DNA of 64,000 nucleotides from Bacillota bacterium. GTDB lineage: Bacteria > Bacillota > Clostridia > Lachnospirales > Bianqueaceae. A model generated the notes under the pieces. That model had not been told where the DNA came from. It did no database searches and saw nothing but the letters and a program-made list of their open reading frames with translations. The DNA is taken from assembly GCA_017442735.1 (NCBI GenBank), contig JAFRZE010000002.1:1-64000 (forward strand). The letters are read 5' to 3'. This document shows positions 41,349-51,735 of the stretch, one piece after another. Numbering within the stretch: position 1 is the first letter of the stretch; every line of letters starts with the position of its first letter. A program made the position numbers and the translations under genes.

Positions 41349-42932
41349 ATGGCTTATCTGGCACTCTATCGGAAACATCGTCCGAAGAACTTCGATGAGA
41401 TCGTCGGGCAGCGGGCAGTGGTAACGGCTCTGCAGAATCAGGTCAAATACGGCCAGATCGGACATGCTTATCTCTTCTGTGGAACGCGTGGGACCGGTAA
41501 AACTTCCACGGCCAAGGTATTTGCCCGCGCGGTCAACTGTCTTCATCCTGTAAATGGAAATCCCTGTAATGAGTGTGAACTTTGCAGGGAAGCGGAAAGC
41601 GGTTTCAATGTCATCGAGATCGATGCCGCGTCGAACAACGGTGTGGATAATATCCGTGATCTGCGAGAAGAAGTACAGTACACCCCTTCACAGGGACGCT
41701 ATAAAGTCTATATTATTGACGAAGTCCATATGCTTTCGACAGCGGCCTTCAACGCACTGCTGAAGACTTTGGAAGAGCCCCCGGAGCACGCGATCTTCAT
41801 CCTGGCGACGACAGATCCGCAGAAAGTCCTGCCTACCATCGTTTCCCGATGCCAGCGATATGATTTCAGAAGGATCACAGGGGAAGAGATCACGATGCAG
41901 CTTCGCAGGGTCGCTCAGGCGGAATCGATCGAGGCCGACGACGCGGCGCTTGCCTATATCGCGACGATCGCGGACGGCGGTATGCGTGACGCGCTGAGCA
42001 TCCTGGATCAATGTCATGCCTATTATATCGATCGGACGATCACGCTGGCCGATGTAGAAGAAGTGCTTGGCGCGGTAGATGACCGGATCTTTACGAAGAT
42101 GACGGACGCGCTGATACATCAGGATGTTGCGGCACTTCTGGACGGCGTCGCGGAAGTGTTCGATACCGGGCGTGATGCGCTGCAGTTCGTGACCGGATGG
42201 AACGGATATCTCAGAAATCTTCTGGTCATGAAAGTGCTCGGAACAAGACAGGCAGGAAGTGCGCTCAGTGTTCCGGCGGATTCTATGGAGAGACTTGCCG
42301 ATCAGGCAGGTCAGACAGGAAGAAACCAGATAGCCGGATGGATCGAGCAGCTGGCCAGGCTGGAGATGCAGCTGAAAACAGCCAGCAGCCGGCGGATTTT
42401 GATCGAAGTGGCGGTCATACGGCTGGGATCCGGGACCTATCAGGAAGAAACAGCTCCGGCCATGAGCTTTAGTGCCAGACCGATGCAGAAGGCCATACCG
42501 GCAAAGCCGGCGGCGGTGCCGGGGGTGAAGCCGGCAGAGAAGCCAGCCACTATGACAAAGGCAGCTCCTCACCAGATGGCTCAGCCGGTTTCCGGCAGCA
42601 GGCAGGCTTCCGGAAATGCGGATGTGCAGAAATTTGTCGATGCCTGGCCCAGATTACAGGATGAGCTGCTTCGCCGCAGCCCGAATCTGATGGCACTGAA
42701 GCATTCTCAGATGAAAGCGGGCGACGGACCGGCTGAACTGATCCTTACAGCCAACATGCCCGTTTACTACAATCAGATCGAAGCGCATAAAGAAGAGATC
42801 GCCTCGTTTATTCTGGAAAAAACAGGCACGCCCTATATGCTGCGGGTGATGAAATCCGATCAGCCCTCAGGCATGAGTTGGGGAAAAGAAGAGTTTACTC
42901 GTCATATTCATGGTGACGTTAATTTCAAATAA
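41349..42932 (+). CDS. dnaX: DNA polymerase III subunit gamma/tau
   Basis: 527 residues. This is the clamp-loader ATPase that opens the sliding clamp at the replication fork. Walker A is GTRGTGKT (45-52), the zinc site is Cys64, 73, 76 and 79, and DEVHMLS and the SRC sensor follow. A Pro/Ala/Lys linker at about 375-420 leads to the tau-specific C-terminal domain. I see no slippery site that would give a short gamma form. GGAGGGAAGT precedes the ATG. Start of the dnaX-ebfC-recR operon. Confidence 0.96.
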   Translation: MAYLALYRKHRPKNFDEIVGQRAVVTALQNQVKYGQIGHAYLFCGTRGTGKTSTAKVFARAVNCLHPVNGNPCNECELCREAESGFNVIEIDAASNNGVDNIRDLREEVQYTPSQGRYKVYIIDEVHMLSTAAFNALLKTLEEPPEHAIFILATTDPQKVLPTIVSRCQRYDFRRITGEEITMQLRRVAQAESIEADDAALAYIATIADGGMRDALSILDQCHAYYIDRTITLADVEEVLGAVDDRIFTKMTDALIHQDVAALLDGVAEVFDTGRDALQFVTGWNGYLRNLLVMKVLGTRQAGSALSVPADSMERLADQAGQTGRNQIAGWIEQLARLEMQLKTASSRRILIEVAVIRLGSGTYQEETAPAMSFSARPMQKAIPAKPAAVPGVKPAEKPATMTKAAPHQMAQPVSGSRQASGNADVQKFVDAWPRLQDELLRRSPNLMALKHSQMKAGDGPAELILTANMPVYYNQIEAHKEEIASFILEKTGTPYMLRVMKSDQPSGMSWGKEEFTRHIHGDVNFK

Positions 42933-42954
42933 AACAGATCAAGGAGAAAAAGAA

Positions 42955-43308
42955 ATGGCAAAACGCGGAGGCGGATTCCAGGGAATGCCCGGAAACATGC
43001 AGAATATCATGAAACAGGCTCAGCGTCTTCAGAGACAGATGGAAGAAGCGCAGAAAGAACTGGAAACCATGGAATTTGAAGGCACTTCCGGCGGGGGAGT
43101 GGTGAAGATCACGGTTACCGGTCAGAAACAGGTCACAAAGGTCGAGCTTCAGCCTGAAGCGGTGGATCCGGATGATATCGAGATGCTGCAGGACCTGATC
43201 CTTACCGCGACCAATGAAGCCCTGAAGAAGGTCGATGAATACTCCGAACAGAAACTGGGCGGCGGATCCGGTCTGGGCGGTGGTATGCGGATCCCGGGGA
43301 TGTTCTGA
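42955..43308 (+). CDS. ebfC: YbaB/EbfC family nucleoid-associated protein
   Basis: 117 residues. Small homodimeric DNA-binding protein with the family pattern [20 protein letters not shown] followed by a beta-hairpin ([18 protein letters not shown]) and a Gly-rich tail. It sits between dnaX and recR as in most bacteria. AAGGAGAAAA precedes ATG 42955; an earlier in-frame GTG overlaps dnaX. Confidence 0.95.
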   Translation: MAKRGGGFQGMPGNMQNIMKQAQRLQRQMEEAQKELETMEFEGTSGGGVVKITVTGQKQVTKVELQPEAVDPDDIEMLQDLILTATNEALKKVDEYSEQKLGGGSGLGGGMRIPGMF

Positions 43309-43907
43309 TGGATGAGTTTTCCAGCCCGGTCATGAATCTGATCGGGGAGCTTTCAAGACTTCCCGGTATTGGCAGAAAAAGCGCGCAGCGCCTGGCGCTT
43401 CATATGATCCGGATGCCTAAGGAGCAGACCAGAGCTCTGGCGGACGCGATCATCGAAGCAAGGGAAAAGGTCCGGTACTGCAGTAGGTGCTGTGGCCTTT
43501 CGGACGGTGAACTATGTGCGATCTGCGCGGATCCCGCGCGTGATCATTCCACGATCATGGTTGTGGAGGAGGATCGTGATAAAGCGGCCTATGAACGCAC
43601 CCGCCAGTATAAAGGGGTCTATCATATCCTGCAGGGGGTCATCTCTCCGCTGGGAGGCGTAGGACCGGATGATCTGAGAATGCGGGAGCTGATGCTGCGT
43701 CTTTCTGATGATAAAGTAAAGGAAGTCATCATCGCCACGAACCCTACCGTAGAGGGTGAGACGACAGCCATGTATTTATCAAGACTTATTAAGCCTCTCG
43801 GCATTAAGGTAACGCGTATCGCGAATGGTGTTCCGGTAGGCGGTGATCTGGAATACGTCGATGAAGTGACGCTGACCCGTGCTCTGGAAGGCCGGACAGC
43901 ACTATAA
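43308..43907 (+). CDS. recR: Recombination mediator protein RecR
   Basis: 199 residues, the standard length. N-terminal helix-hairpin-helix (LPGIGRKSAQRLA), zinc finger Cys58, 61, 70 and 73, then a TOPRIM domain (TIMVVEEDRDKAAYE) and the Walker-like C-terminus. With RecF and RecO it loads RecA at gaps. Its ATG shares one base with the ebfC stop (TGATG). Confidence 0.96.
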   Translation: MDEFSSPVMNLIGELSRLPGIGRKSAQRLALHMIRMPKEQTRALADAIIEAREKVRYCSRCCGLSDGELCAICADPARDHSTIMVVEEDRDKAAYERTRQYKGVYHILQGVISPLGGVGPDDLRMRELMLRLSDDKVKEVIIATNPTVEGETTAMYLSRLIKPLGIKVTRIANGVPVGGDLEYVDEVTLTRALEGRTAL

Positions 43908-44004
43908 GAAATAGTGGAAAATACCTTGGAAAAGTGATACAATATCCTTATTCTGGGGTATTCTTTTTTTGCGCAGAAAAAACGCGTTCAGCGAGGCAAT
44001 ATAT

Positions 44005-45111
44005 ATGAAAATGACCAATCAGCATCCGCTGGGAAAGAGATCAGTCAGATGGCTCGTTCTGATCATGATCATCGCGCTTTCCCTGACCGGCTGCGGCATC
44101 CTCCCGAAGGAGGAAGAACTGCCCACCGCGCCGGTCCTGGCCGAAGGACAGGTGGATGAGTATGTCCTGACGCCGGTATTCCGGTCCGATATCGAAGTCG
44201 GCAGCAATATCCGCTGCACCTATATCCCCTCCGAGGAAGAAAGACTGAGTTTTCCGGTGGGCGGGGAGACGATTTCGCATGTCTATGTATCGCTGGGAGA
44301 TCATGTCATGCCCGGAGACCTGCTGATGGAACTGGATGTATCTTCGTTTGAGGATGAGATCCGGCAGCAGAAGAATGATATGGACAGCATCAGTCTTGAA
44401 CTGTATCACCTCTCTGCTTCCTGGGATCTTGAACTGGAAGCGGCGCAGATGCAGGATGAATGGAATGCCTCGCACGGATCAGCGTCAGACAGGGTCAGTT
44501 CTGTCAACAGCCAGTACGGCGCCAGGCAATCGCTCCTGTACAGTGAATATGAAGTTGCGAGCCTGAGGCTGGAAGAACTTGAAAAACAAAAAGCGAAACG
44601 TCAGATCTATGCTTCGATCGAAGGGAACGTAACTTCGATCTACAGCTTTGAAGACGGTGAAAGATCGGTGAAGAACCGGACAGTGGTCATCGTCACGAAC
44701 ATGGAAGCGGCACTTTTTGAGGTCTACTCCGGCAACAGCGATCTGATCCGGACCGGAGAGGAGTATATGCTGGTCTGCAATGACCAGACGTATCCCGTGA
44801 TCGCCAGAGCAGCCAGCGAGCTGGATGTCACGAATGTCAAAGAAGGCAAGCTATATTTCCAAATGGAAATGCCCGATCCGGAGCTTTCCCAGGGTGATAC
44901 AGGCATCGTAAGGATCACGACAGCGGAGAAGCAAGGTGCTTTGTGCGTCGTGACCAGCGCGATCCAGGATCTGGGAGGCCAGACAGTCGTATATATTGTT
45001 GATGAAGAAGGTCTGAGACAGATACAGCCGGTGACGATCGGCATTTCCAATGATAAACTCACGGAGATCCTTGAGGGCCTTTCCGAAGGGGATTCCGTGA
45101 TCCTGAAATGA
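44005..45111 (+). CDS. Lipoprotein adaptor (HlyD/MFP-like), first of three
   Basis: 368 residues. A lipobox LSLTGC near residue 28 makes it an exported lipoprotein. The middle follows the periplasmic-adaptor layout: a beta-barrel or lipoyl half (GETISHVYVSLGDHVMPGDLLMELD), a helical hairpin (about 120-200), the returning lipoyl half (IYASIEGNVTSIYSF) and a beta-barrel end with the EGLSEGDSVILK closing motif of MFP proteins. It starts the exporter operon. A TTG at 43969 could extend the frame, but GAGGCAATAT before ATG 44005 is the better site. Confidence 0.85.
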   Translation: MKMTNQHPLGKRSVRWLVLIMIIALSLTGCGILPKEEELPTAPVLAEGQVDEYVLTPVFRSDIEVGSNIRCTYIPSEEERLSFPVGGETISHVYVSLGDHVMPGDLLMELDVSSFEDEIRQQKNDMDSISLELYHLSASWDLELEAAQMQDEWNASHGSASDRVSSVNSQYGARQSLLYSEYEVASLRLEELEKQKAKRQIYASIEGNVTSIYSFEDGERSVKNRTVVIVTNMEAALFEVYSGNSDLIRTGEEYMLVCNDQTYPVIARAASELDVTNVKEGKLYFQMEMPDPELSQGDTGIVRITTAEKQGALCVVTSAIQDLGGQTVVYIVDEEGLRQIQPVTIGISNDKLTEILEGLSEGDSVILK

Positions 45112-45124
45112 GTAAAGGAGAAAC

Positions 45125-47167
45125 ATGAAAAGCAGGATACAAAAGATCCTATGCCTTTGTCTGTCAGCCCTGATGCTGCTCTCTTTACTCACGGGATGCA
45201 TCGAAACGGGAGATGGAGAGCAAGGCAGTACGGTGCCTGTGCTGAAAGAACCTACGACGACACAGGCCGGCACCATCAAGGTGGAAATGAGAGAGCTGCT
45301 GTCCGCGGAATACCTGGATGTTATGGCGGTCCCGGTTTCACAGAAGCTCTATCTTTCCATGGGCGGAACGATCAAAAGTGTTTTGGTCGGCGTAGGGGAT
45401 CTGGTGGAAGAAGGCCAGCTTTTGATGGTACTGGATCAGAAGACCCTGGAAGATGGGATCGAGTCCAAACGGGCGCAGTACAGCGCACTTTCCTCCCAGT
45501 ACTACTACGATGAGGTGGCGGGAGAATACGCGGTGAAAGCGGCTTCCAACCGTCAGGCGAAAGCAGCGGAAGACAAGAAAAAATCGGAAGAGAACCTGAA
45601 AAAGGCGGAAGAAAACAAAACCGCGGCGGAAAGCGTATTGGCGGAAGCCAGGAAAGCCGAAAGTGAACGGCAGGCCAAAGCAGCGGAAGCAGCGGCGGAA
45701 AGTGCTGAGATCGAAAAAAGTATCGCGGATCAGGAAGCCGCTTATGACGCGGCAGTCAAAACGAGTGAAGCGGCTGTCACCGCCACAAAGAACACGCTGA
45801 CCGCGGCAGAAAGCGAACTGACCGCGTCGGAAGAAGCGCTGGCCGCAGCCAAAGCGGATGTTCCGGTGAAAGAAGCTGCTCTCACAAAGGCTGAGGAAGA
45901 GCTGGAAAAGGCGAAAACCGATTATGACAATTGGATCGCGAACCATCAGCCGGCAGACAGCCAGCCGCCAGAAGACAGTCAGCCACCGGAAGACAGTGAA
46001 CAACCGGAAAACAGTCAGACCCCGGAGGACAGCCAAATCCCGGAGAACAGCGGTGAAGGATCCAGTGAACCGACGGATGAAACGAGTTCTGAACCCGGCA
46101 CGGAACCGGGAACTGAGAATGATGAAGAAAGCAAGCTGAAGGAAGAACTGAAAAAGAAAGAAGCCGCTTTCGAAAAAGCGAAAAATGAACTGGATGCCGC
46201 CAATGCTGCGGTCACTTCCGCTGAAGAGCGGGAAGAAGCGGCAAAGACCGCGTTGGCGGAGGCAAAAGAAAACTTAGCTTTAGCAGAAGCGGATCATCAG
46301 AAGGCTGTGCTGGAACAGGAAAACGGGCTGGAATTGCTAGCGGTACAGAAGGAACTGGTCGCGAAAGAAAAAGAAACACGGGAAGCGGCCGATCAGGCCG
46401 CGGCTGAGCAGGCGGCCGCACAGATCAAAGCGCTGGAAGAAGCGCTGGCGGCAGCAGAAAAACTGATCGAGACAGAACAGAAGAATATCGAAAGCGCGGC
46501 GCATGAGATCGAGATGAGTGATATCGAACTCAGGCAGGCGCAGCTTTCTCTCTCCCAGGCGGAAGAAGACCACTGGCAGACACTTTCACAGATAGGTACC
46601 GAGATCGAACTGATGGAAGCGAAACTCGGACAGAATGAACTGAAAGCGCCTTTTGCCGGCCGGATCGTACAGGTGTGCTTCTATCAGGGGCAATACGCCG
46701 GAGAATACGAAACGCTGATCATTCTGGCGGATGAGTCCAAACTTCGTCTGAAGGGACCTGCGTTCAACAACAGTTCCATGCAGAGCTTTACAAAAATCGA
46801 TGTTCAGATCGACGGTCAGACCCTGGATGTCGATTATGTTCCCTATGAAAATGATGAATATATCAAGAAGACCATGAACGGGGAAAGTCTGCCGACATGG
46901 TTTGAATTTCCCGGCGATGAAGACGGAACACAGCATCATATCACCTATGGGATGACCGGCACGGTGCGGCTCTACCGCGGATATAAGGCGAACACGCTGG
47001 TGGTACCAAGGGGCTGTGTCTCTTCCGATGAATATGGCGCCTACGTATATCTCGACCAGGATGGCCAGCGAACCAAGACATACATTACGCTCGGCTTAGA
47101 GACAACGACTTATTACGAAGTCCTGGAAGGTTTGAAGGAAGGAGATATGCTGTATGACGCGGATTAA
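45125..47167 (+). CDS. Lipoprotein adaptor with very long coiled-coil hairpin, second of three
   Basis: 680 residues. Signal peptide with lipobox LLTGC (about 20-24). The lipoyl halves are near 75-105 (SMGGTIKSVLVGVGDLVEEGQLLMVLD) and about 505-530 (LKAPFAGRIVQVCF). Between them lies an Ala/Glu/Lys-rich helical hairpin of about 400 residues. At the hairpin turn is a Pro/Ser/Glu repeat region (about 278-335, PEDSQPPEDSE type). The end has the VLEGLKEGDMLY motif of MFP proteins. Such length could span a thick wall. It overlaps the next gene by 14 nt. Confidence 0.83.
   Translation: MKSRIQKILCLCLSALMLLSLLTGCIETGDGEQGSTVPVLKEPTTTQAGTIKVEMRELLSAEYLDVMAVPVSQKLYLSMGGTIKSVLVGVGDLVEEGQLLMVLDQKTLEDGIESKRAQYSALSSQYYYDEVAGEYAVKAASNRQAKAAEDKKKSEENLKKAEENKTAAESVLAEARKAESERQAKAAEAAAESAEIEKSIADQEAAYDAAVKTSEAAVTATKNTLTAAESELTASEEALAAAKADVPVKEAALTKAEEELEKAKTDYDNWIANHQPADSQPPEDSQPPEDSEQPENSQTPEDSQIPENSGEGSSEPTDETSSEPGTEPGTENDEESKLKEELKKKEAAFEKAKNELDAANAAVTSAEEREEAAKTALAEAKENLALAEADHQKAVLEQENGLELLAVQKELVAKEKETREAADQAAAEQAAAQIKALEEALAAAEKLIETEQKNIESAAHEIEMSDIELRQAQLSLSQAEEDHWQTLSQIGTEIELMEAKLGQNELKAPFAGRIVQVCFYQGQYAGEYETLIILADESKLRLKGPAFNNSSMQSFTKIDVQIDGQTLDVDYVPYENDEYIKKTMNGESLPTWFEFPGDEDGTQHHITYGMTGTVRLYRGYKANTLVVPRGCVSSDEYGAYVYLDQDGQRTKTYITLGLETTTYYEVLEGLKEGDMLYDAD
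45955..46130 (+). repeat. Pro-Glu-Asp-Ser tandem repeats in the adaptor hairpin
   Basis: Imperfect 18-bp units of the type CCGGAAGACAGTCAG/GAA repeat about six times from 45955, encoding PxDSQ/E, followed by a Ser/Thr/Glu/Pro-rich run. It splits the coiled coil into two arms. Confidence 0.8.
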
Positions 47168-48242
47168 AGTATTTCTCCTCTTTCTGATCATTTGCCTGCT
47201 GCTATCCGGATGCAGCAGCAGCTCTTCGGGAGATATCCGGAGTGAATATATGGATCCCGGCACCATCGCGCAGAACGAGTATCGTACAACAAAAGTTACG
47301 CGCGGCGATTTTCAGATCGACTTCCAGATCGATTCTAAAATGACCTACCGTCACGCGGAGTTCATGTACTGGCAATACAGTAGTGATCATTATGACGAGC
47401 TTCTCGTTGACCGGGAAGAGATCGTGAAGAAGGGACAGGTCCTGGCGACCTTTGAAACAGGCGTCAGCGAAGCGGATATTCTCGAGAGAGAGCTCGCTGT
47501 GACCGAGGCCAGAGCTTCACTCAGTTCCCAGCAGTCCTCCTATGAATCGAGAATCTCCGCCAAGCAGGCGTCGCTGGCGGGACTGGAAGGAACAGACTAC
47601 GAGATCGCGGCTGCTGAACTGGAGCAGCTGAGGGCTCAGTATAATGAAGTAAACGCGTCCGGATGGTACCGGATCACTGTCGCCCAGGAGGCCCTGGATC
47701 GGTTGAGACAGAGAAAGAATGAAAACTCCCTGGTCGCTCCTTTCGATGGGATCGTGATGTATACATCCAGATATTTCCGATCAGGAGATAATGTGGAAAC
47801 GTGGGAACCGGTGGTGGTCGTTGCGGAGATCGCGACACGCGCCATCAGCTTCACCAATTCGAATATTTACGGCAATGTTCCATATATGAGCCATGTGAAT
47901 GTCATTGACCAGCGGACCAAGAAGGAATTCACCGGGACGGTGGTCAGCTGTGCCGCGGTCACAGGCGCGGAGGAGGATGAGGTCTGGATCGAGATCGATC
48001 AGGAACTTGGTGATGAAGACCTGATCGGCGCGGTGAGGATCAGCGGAACGATCCTGAAAAAGACCGACGTCCTGCTGATCGATAGTAAGGCGTTGAAAAA
48101 AGAGGGTAATCAGTACTATGTTCTTGTACTGCAGGGAAGTTCTTCCGTCAGCAAGACCTATGTCAAGGTGGGCGGACAGAATGCCAGCACAGTCTGGATC
48201 ACGGAGGGACTGGAAGAAGGCCAGACCCTGGTCATCGAGTAA
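47154..48242 (+). CDS. Lipoprotein adaptor (HlyD/MFP-like), third of three
   Basis: 362 residues. Lipobox LLLSGC at about 15-20 followed by a Ser run. The layout again fits an adaptor: first lipoyl half (REEIVKKGQVLATFETG), short helical hairpin (about 110-185), second half (NSLVAPFDGIVMYTSRY) and the end WITEGLEEGQTLVIE. It is quite unlike its two neighbours in sequence, so this is not a recent duplication. It overlaps the previous gene by 14 nt and is followed by the permease after 15 nt. Confidence 0.83.
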   Translation: MTRIKVFLLFLIICLLLSGCSSSSSGDIRSEYMDPGTIAQNEYRTTKVTRGDFQIDFQIDSKMTYRHAEFMYWQYSSDHYDELLVDREEIVKKGQVLATFETGVSEADILERELAVTEARASLSSQQSSYESRISAKQASLAGLEGTDYEIAAAELEQLRAQYNEVNASGWYRITVAQEALDRLRQRKNENSLVAPFDGIVMYTSRYFRSGDNVETWEPVVVVAEIATRAISFTNSNIYGNVPYMSHVNVIDQRTKKEFTGTVVSCAAVTGAEEDEVWIEIDQELGDEDLIGAVRISGTILKKTDVLLIDSKALKKEGNQYYVLVLQGSSSVSKTYVKVGGQNASTVWITEGLEEGQTLVIE

Positions 48243-48257
48243 GGCAGGTGATAGAGT

Positions 48258-51041
48258 ATGTTATCCTACGTAAAGAATAAACTGCTGAACAATATCTGGA
48301 TGGCCGTCAGTCTTCTGATCGGCAATATTCTGCTGATCAGTATCGCCGCCTGTTCCCCGATGTATTCAGACGCTGTACTGCAGCGTATGCTGCAGCGAAA
48401 TCTGCAGAGCGAGATGGAATCATCCGGATATTATCCCGGGATCATCGAACTAAGAGGGAATTATTCACTGACGACCCCGGCCAAGTTTGGCAATCTGGCT
48501 CAGCTCGAAGAATTGTCGGATGATATGGCGGATGGCATGCCCATCGAGGTCATTTATCAGATCAAAGAATACTTCAAGTCGGATATCCGATCGACCCATC
48601 AGGTGGGAGGGCCGAACAATACCTTTGGAACGAGGGTCGACGCCATCAGCGGCTATCAGGATCATATCAAACTGATCAGCGGTGAAATGCCGTCGAAAGA
48701 AGCGAGCGACAATACGATGGAAGCCATCGTAAGCCAGAAGACGCTCATGAGCTGTAATCTGTATATCGGCGAGGAGATCCTTTTCGAGAAGATCCTCGAT
48801 GAGAACAAAAAACCCTATAAGGTTCGGATCACAGGTGTCTTCGAACCGGGCAGCGATACGGATCCGTTCTGGATCTATAATCCTAACCAGGCTTCAAACT
48901 ATCTGTATGTTGAACCGCAGGCATTTTATGATCTGTGGATCAAAGATGAAGCTTCCAGACAGCAATTCAACGAGACGTTGTATGTGCTGATCGATTATAC
49001 ACAGATCCGCGGCACGGATGTCGATCGTTTGCTGGAAGAGACAGAAAAGTACCGTGAACGGATGAATGAGATCTTCCCAAACGCGATGAACGCGCGTTAT
49101 GAGAATATCCTTAACGCGTACGGTGAAAGCGCGAAACGGCTCAATGTCACGCTGATCGTTCTGCAGGTACCGGTCTTTTTGCTGCTCATGGCCTTTATTA
49201 TCATGGTTTCAGGTCAGATGCTCGGGATGGATCAGAACGAGATCGCTATGATCAAGAGCCGCGGAGCTTCCCGAAAGCAGATCATGACGATCTATATCCT
49301 GCAAAGTCTGATCATCGCGATCTTTTCACTGCTGGCCGGTATCCCGCTGGGTTATCTGATCTGTCAGATCATTGGTTCCTCGAATGCGTTTCTGGAATTC
49401 ATTCAGCGTCGGTCGCTTTCGGTACGTTTTGCGCTTCCGGTCTGGGGATTTTCTCTGGGAGCCGCCTTGTTCGGCATGCTGGCGATGATCCTGCCTGCCA
49501 TTCGGCACAGCCGCGTGAGTATCGTCGATTACAAGAGGGCCAAGCATAAATCAGATAAACCTATCTGGCAGAAACTGTTTCTGGATCTGATCCTGCTGGC
49601 GGTATCCCTTTACGGACTGTACAGTTATCATCAGCAGTCAGCCTACCTCTCGCAGCAGCTGGAAGGGGGCGCCTCGCTGGATCCGCTGCTGTATATGTGC
49701 AGCTCCATGTTCATGCTCGGATGCGCCTTGCTCTTTGTGCGCATTTTCCCGTGGATCATCCGGGCGATCTTCAGTCTGTTCAAAAAACACTGGTCTCCCG
49801 GTCTGTACGCGTCGTTCCTTCGCATGCTCCGGACGAAAGGCAATCAGAACTTCATTATGATCTTCTTGGTCCTGACGCTGGCGCTGGGTATCTTCAGCGC
49901 GGAAACGGCCCGTACGATCAACGCGAACGCGGAAGAAAAGATCCGGTATTCCTCCGGTGCGGATATCATTTTCCAGGAAAAGTGGAAGGGACGGCAATAT
50001 GCCGACGCGGAAGGCAATATCGAGACGATCTATGTCGAACCGGATTATCATCGGTATGAAGAGATCGACGGAGCGGCATCCTTCACCAAGGTCTATATCA
50101 ACCGCAGCATCTCGACCAGCGTCGGAACAAAGAACCTCAAAGATGTGACCCTCATGGGGATCGAGACGAAAACCTTTGGCGAGACAGCCTATTTCAAGGA
50201 CGGACTGCTGGATTCGCACTGGTACAACTTCCTGAACGCTATGAGCCAGGATCCGGAGGGTCTTCTGGTCTCGACCAGTTTCCGTGATCTTCTGGGACTG
50301 AAGCTGGGCGATCATATGACCTACAAAACAACGAACAAGAATGTGATCCGCGGTACGATCTACGGATTTGTGGATTATTTCCCGACGATGATCCCGCCGG
50401 AAGCGACACAGACCGGTGAATCCTACTTTATTATCGCGAATCTGAATTATCTGCAGAGCAAGTGGGGAATGCAGCCTTATCAGGTCTGGATGAAAAACGA
50501 GACGGACTCATCTCAGTATATCTATGATTTCGCCACTTCCACCGGTACGGCTTTCACTTACTTTTACGATACGAACGCGCAGCTGATCGCGCTCAAGAAT
50601 GATCCGGTCTTCCAGGCTACGAACGGTATCCTGACAGTAGGATTTATCGTCGTACTGGCCCTTTGTTCCGTGGGCTTTTTGATCTACTGGATCCTTTCGA
50701 TCCGTTCCCGCCAGCTGCAGTTCGGTATCTTCCGTGCCATGGGTATGACGATGCGGGAGATCCTGGGCATGCTGATCAATGAGCAGGTCTTCCTCTCGGT
50801 CCTTTCGATGGTGGTCGGCGCGCTGGTCGGACGTCTGGCCGGCAGACTCTACGTCCCGATGATCCAGATGGCATACTCCAGCACGGACCAGCTGATCCCG
50901 CTCGAGGTGACCAGCGCGGTCTCGGATGAAATGAAACTTTACGCAGTGGTCATCGTTGTGATGATCGTTTGTATGCTGATCCTTGGGCGGATCATCAAGA
51001 GCATCAAGATCGCCCAGGCGCTGAAACTCGGGGAGGATTAG
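48258..51041 (+). CDS. MacB/FtsX-type ABC exporter permease
   Basis: 927 residues, a long two-unit permease. An N-terminal membrane helix (about 10-32) precedes an extracellular MacB-PCD-like domain to about 290. The first FtsX block (about 295-420, with ALLTAGIPLGYLI-like helices) is followed by a helical pair (about 437-510), a second extracellular domain (about 560-780) and a final FtsX block (about 795-915). Permeases of this type move by mechanotransmission and usually export peptides, lipids or drugs. The two ATPase genes follow, and three adaptor genes precede. Confidence 0.88.
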   Translation: MLSYVKNKLLNNIWMAVSLLIGNILLISIAACSPMYSDAVLQRMLQRNLQSEMESSGYYPGIIELRGNYSLTTPAKFGNLAQLEELSDDMADGMPIEVIYQIKEYFKSDIRSTHQVGGPNNTFGTRVDAISGYQDHIKLISGEMPSKEASDNTMEAIVSQKTLMSCNLYIGEEILFEKILDENKKPYKVRITGVFEPGSDTDPFWIYNPNQASNYLYVEPQAFYDLWIKDEASRQQFNETLYVLIDYTQIRGTDVDRLLEETEKYRERMNEIFPNAMNARYENILNAYGESAKRLNVTLIVLQVPVFLLLMAFIIMVSGQMLGMDQNEIAMIKSRGASRKQIMTIYILQSLIIAIFSLLAGIPLGYLICQIIGSSNAFLEFIQRRSLSVRFALPVWGFSLGAALFGMLAMILPAIRHSRVSIVDYKRAKHKSDKPIWQKLFLDLILLAVSLYGLYSYHQQSAYLSQQLEGGASLDPLLYMCSSMFMLGCALLFVRIFPWIIRAIFSLFKKHWSPGLYASFLRMLRTKGNQNFIMIFLVLTLALGIFSAETARTINANAEEKIRYSSGADIIFQEKWKGRQYADAEGNIETIYVEPDYHRYEEIDGAASFTKVYINRSISTSVGTKNLKDVTLMGIETKTFGETAYFKDGLLDSHWYNFLNAMSQDPEGLLVSTSFRDLLGLKLGDHMTYKTTNKNVIRGTIYGFVDYFPTMIPPEATQTGESYFIIANLNYLQSKWGMQPYQVWMKNETDSSQYIYDFATSTGTAFTYFYDTNAQLIALKNDPVFQATNGILTVGFIVVLALCSVGFLIYWILSIRSRQLQFGIFRAMGMTMREILGMLINEQVFLSVLSMVVGALVGRLAGRLYVPMIQMAYSSTDQLIPLEVTSAVSDEMKLYAVVIVVMIVCMLILGRIIKSIKIAQALKLGED

Positions 51042-51045
51042 GGGC

Positions 51046-51735
51046 ATGGAATACATGATCAAAGCAATCGATGTCCATCGAGGCTTTCCCGTGGGCGGAG
51101 ACACCTTCTGGGCGCTGAAGGATATCAATCTGACGATCCCCACAGGAAAACTCACGATCCTCAAAGGTCGTTCAGGATCCGGGAAAACGACGCTTCTGAA
51201 TATCCTGTCGGCGCTGGACGTCCCTACGAAAGGGAAGGTCTATATCGGTGAGACCGAAGTGACGGCGCTTTCAGACAGCGGCAGGGATAAACTGCGGCGC
51301 AAACAGGTAGGATATGTGTACCAGTCCGTAGCCCTGATCCCCATGATGACCGCCTATGAAAATGTCGAATTTGCGCTTCGTCTGGCAAGGTATGAGGGCG
51401 ACTGGAAAAAACGGGCGGAGGAGTGCCTGCACATGGTAGGTCTCGCAAACCGTATGACCCATATGCCGCAGGAAATGTCCGGCGGTGAACAGCAGCGTGT
51501 TGCCATCGCGCGGGCGGTGGCCGCGCAGCCGAAGGTCCTCTTTGCCGATGAACCGACAGCCGAACTGGATACGAATACCGGTCTTCAGGTCGTGAAGATC
51601 TTCAAGGATCTCTGCGCAGAAGAGGGTGTCAGCGTCATTATGACTACCCATGATACCGGTCTGATGGATATCGGCGACGCGCTGTATGAGCTGGAAGATG
51701 GTCAGATCATTAACAGGGGAGGGCTGGCAACATGA
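51046..51735 (+). CDS. ABC ATPase of the MacB/LolD type, first of two
   Basis: 229 residues. Walker A GRSGSGKT, signature [14 protein letters not shown], Walker [13 protein letters not shown] and H-loop TTHD are intact, so it should hydrolyse ATP. LolD/MacB grouping follows from the [15 protein letters not shown] and [10 protein letters not shown] segments. GGGGAGG lies 9 nt before ATG 51046. It overlaps the second ATPase gene by 4 nt (ATGA). Confidence 0.93.
   Translation: MEYMIKAIDVHRGFPVGGDTFWALKDINLTIPTGKLTILKGRSGSGKTTLLNILSALDVPTKGKVYIGETEVTALSDSGRDKLRRKQVGYVYQSVALIPMMTAYENVEFALRLARYEGDWKKRAEECLHMVGLANRMTHMPQEMSGGEQQRVAIARAVAAQPKVLFADEPTAELDTNTGLQVVKIFKDLCAEEGVSVIMTTHDTGLMDIGDALYELEDGQIINRGGLAT

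Noticed and set aside
41349-42932. Programmed frameshift in dnaX
   Set aside because: No A-rich slippery stretch with a downstream hairpin is visible; the full tau form is encoded without interruption.
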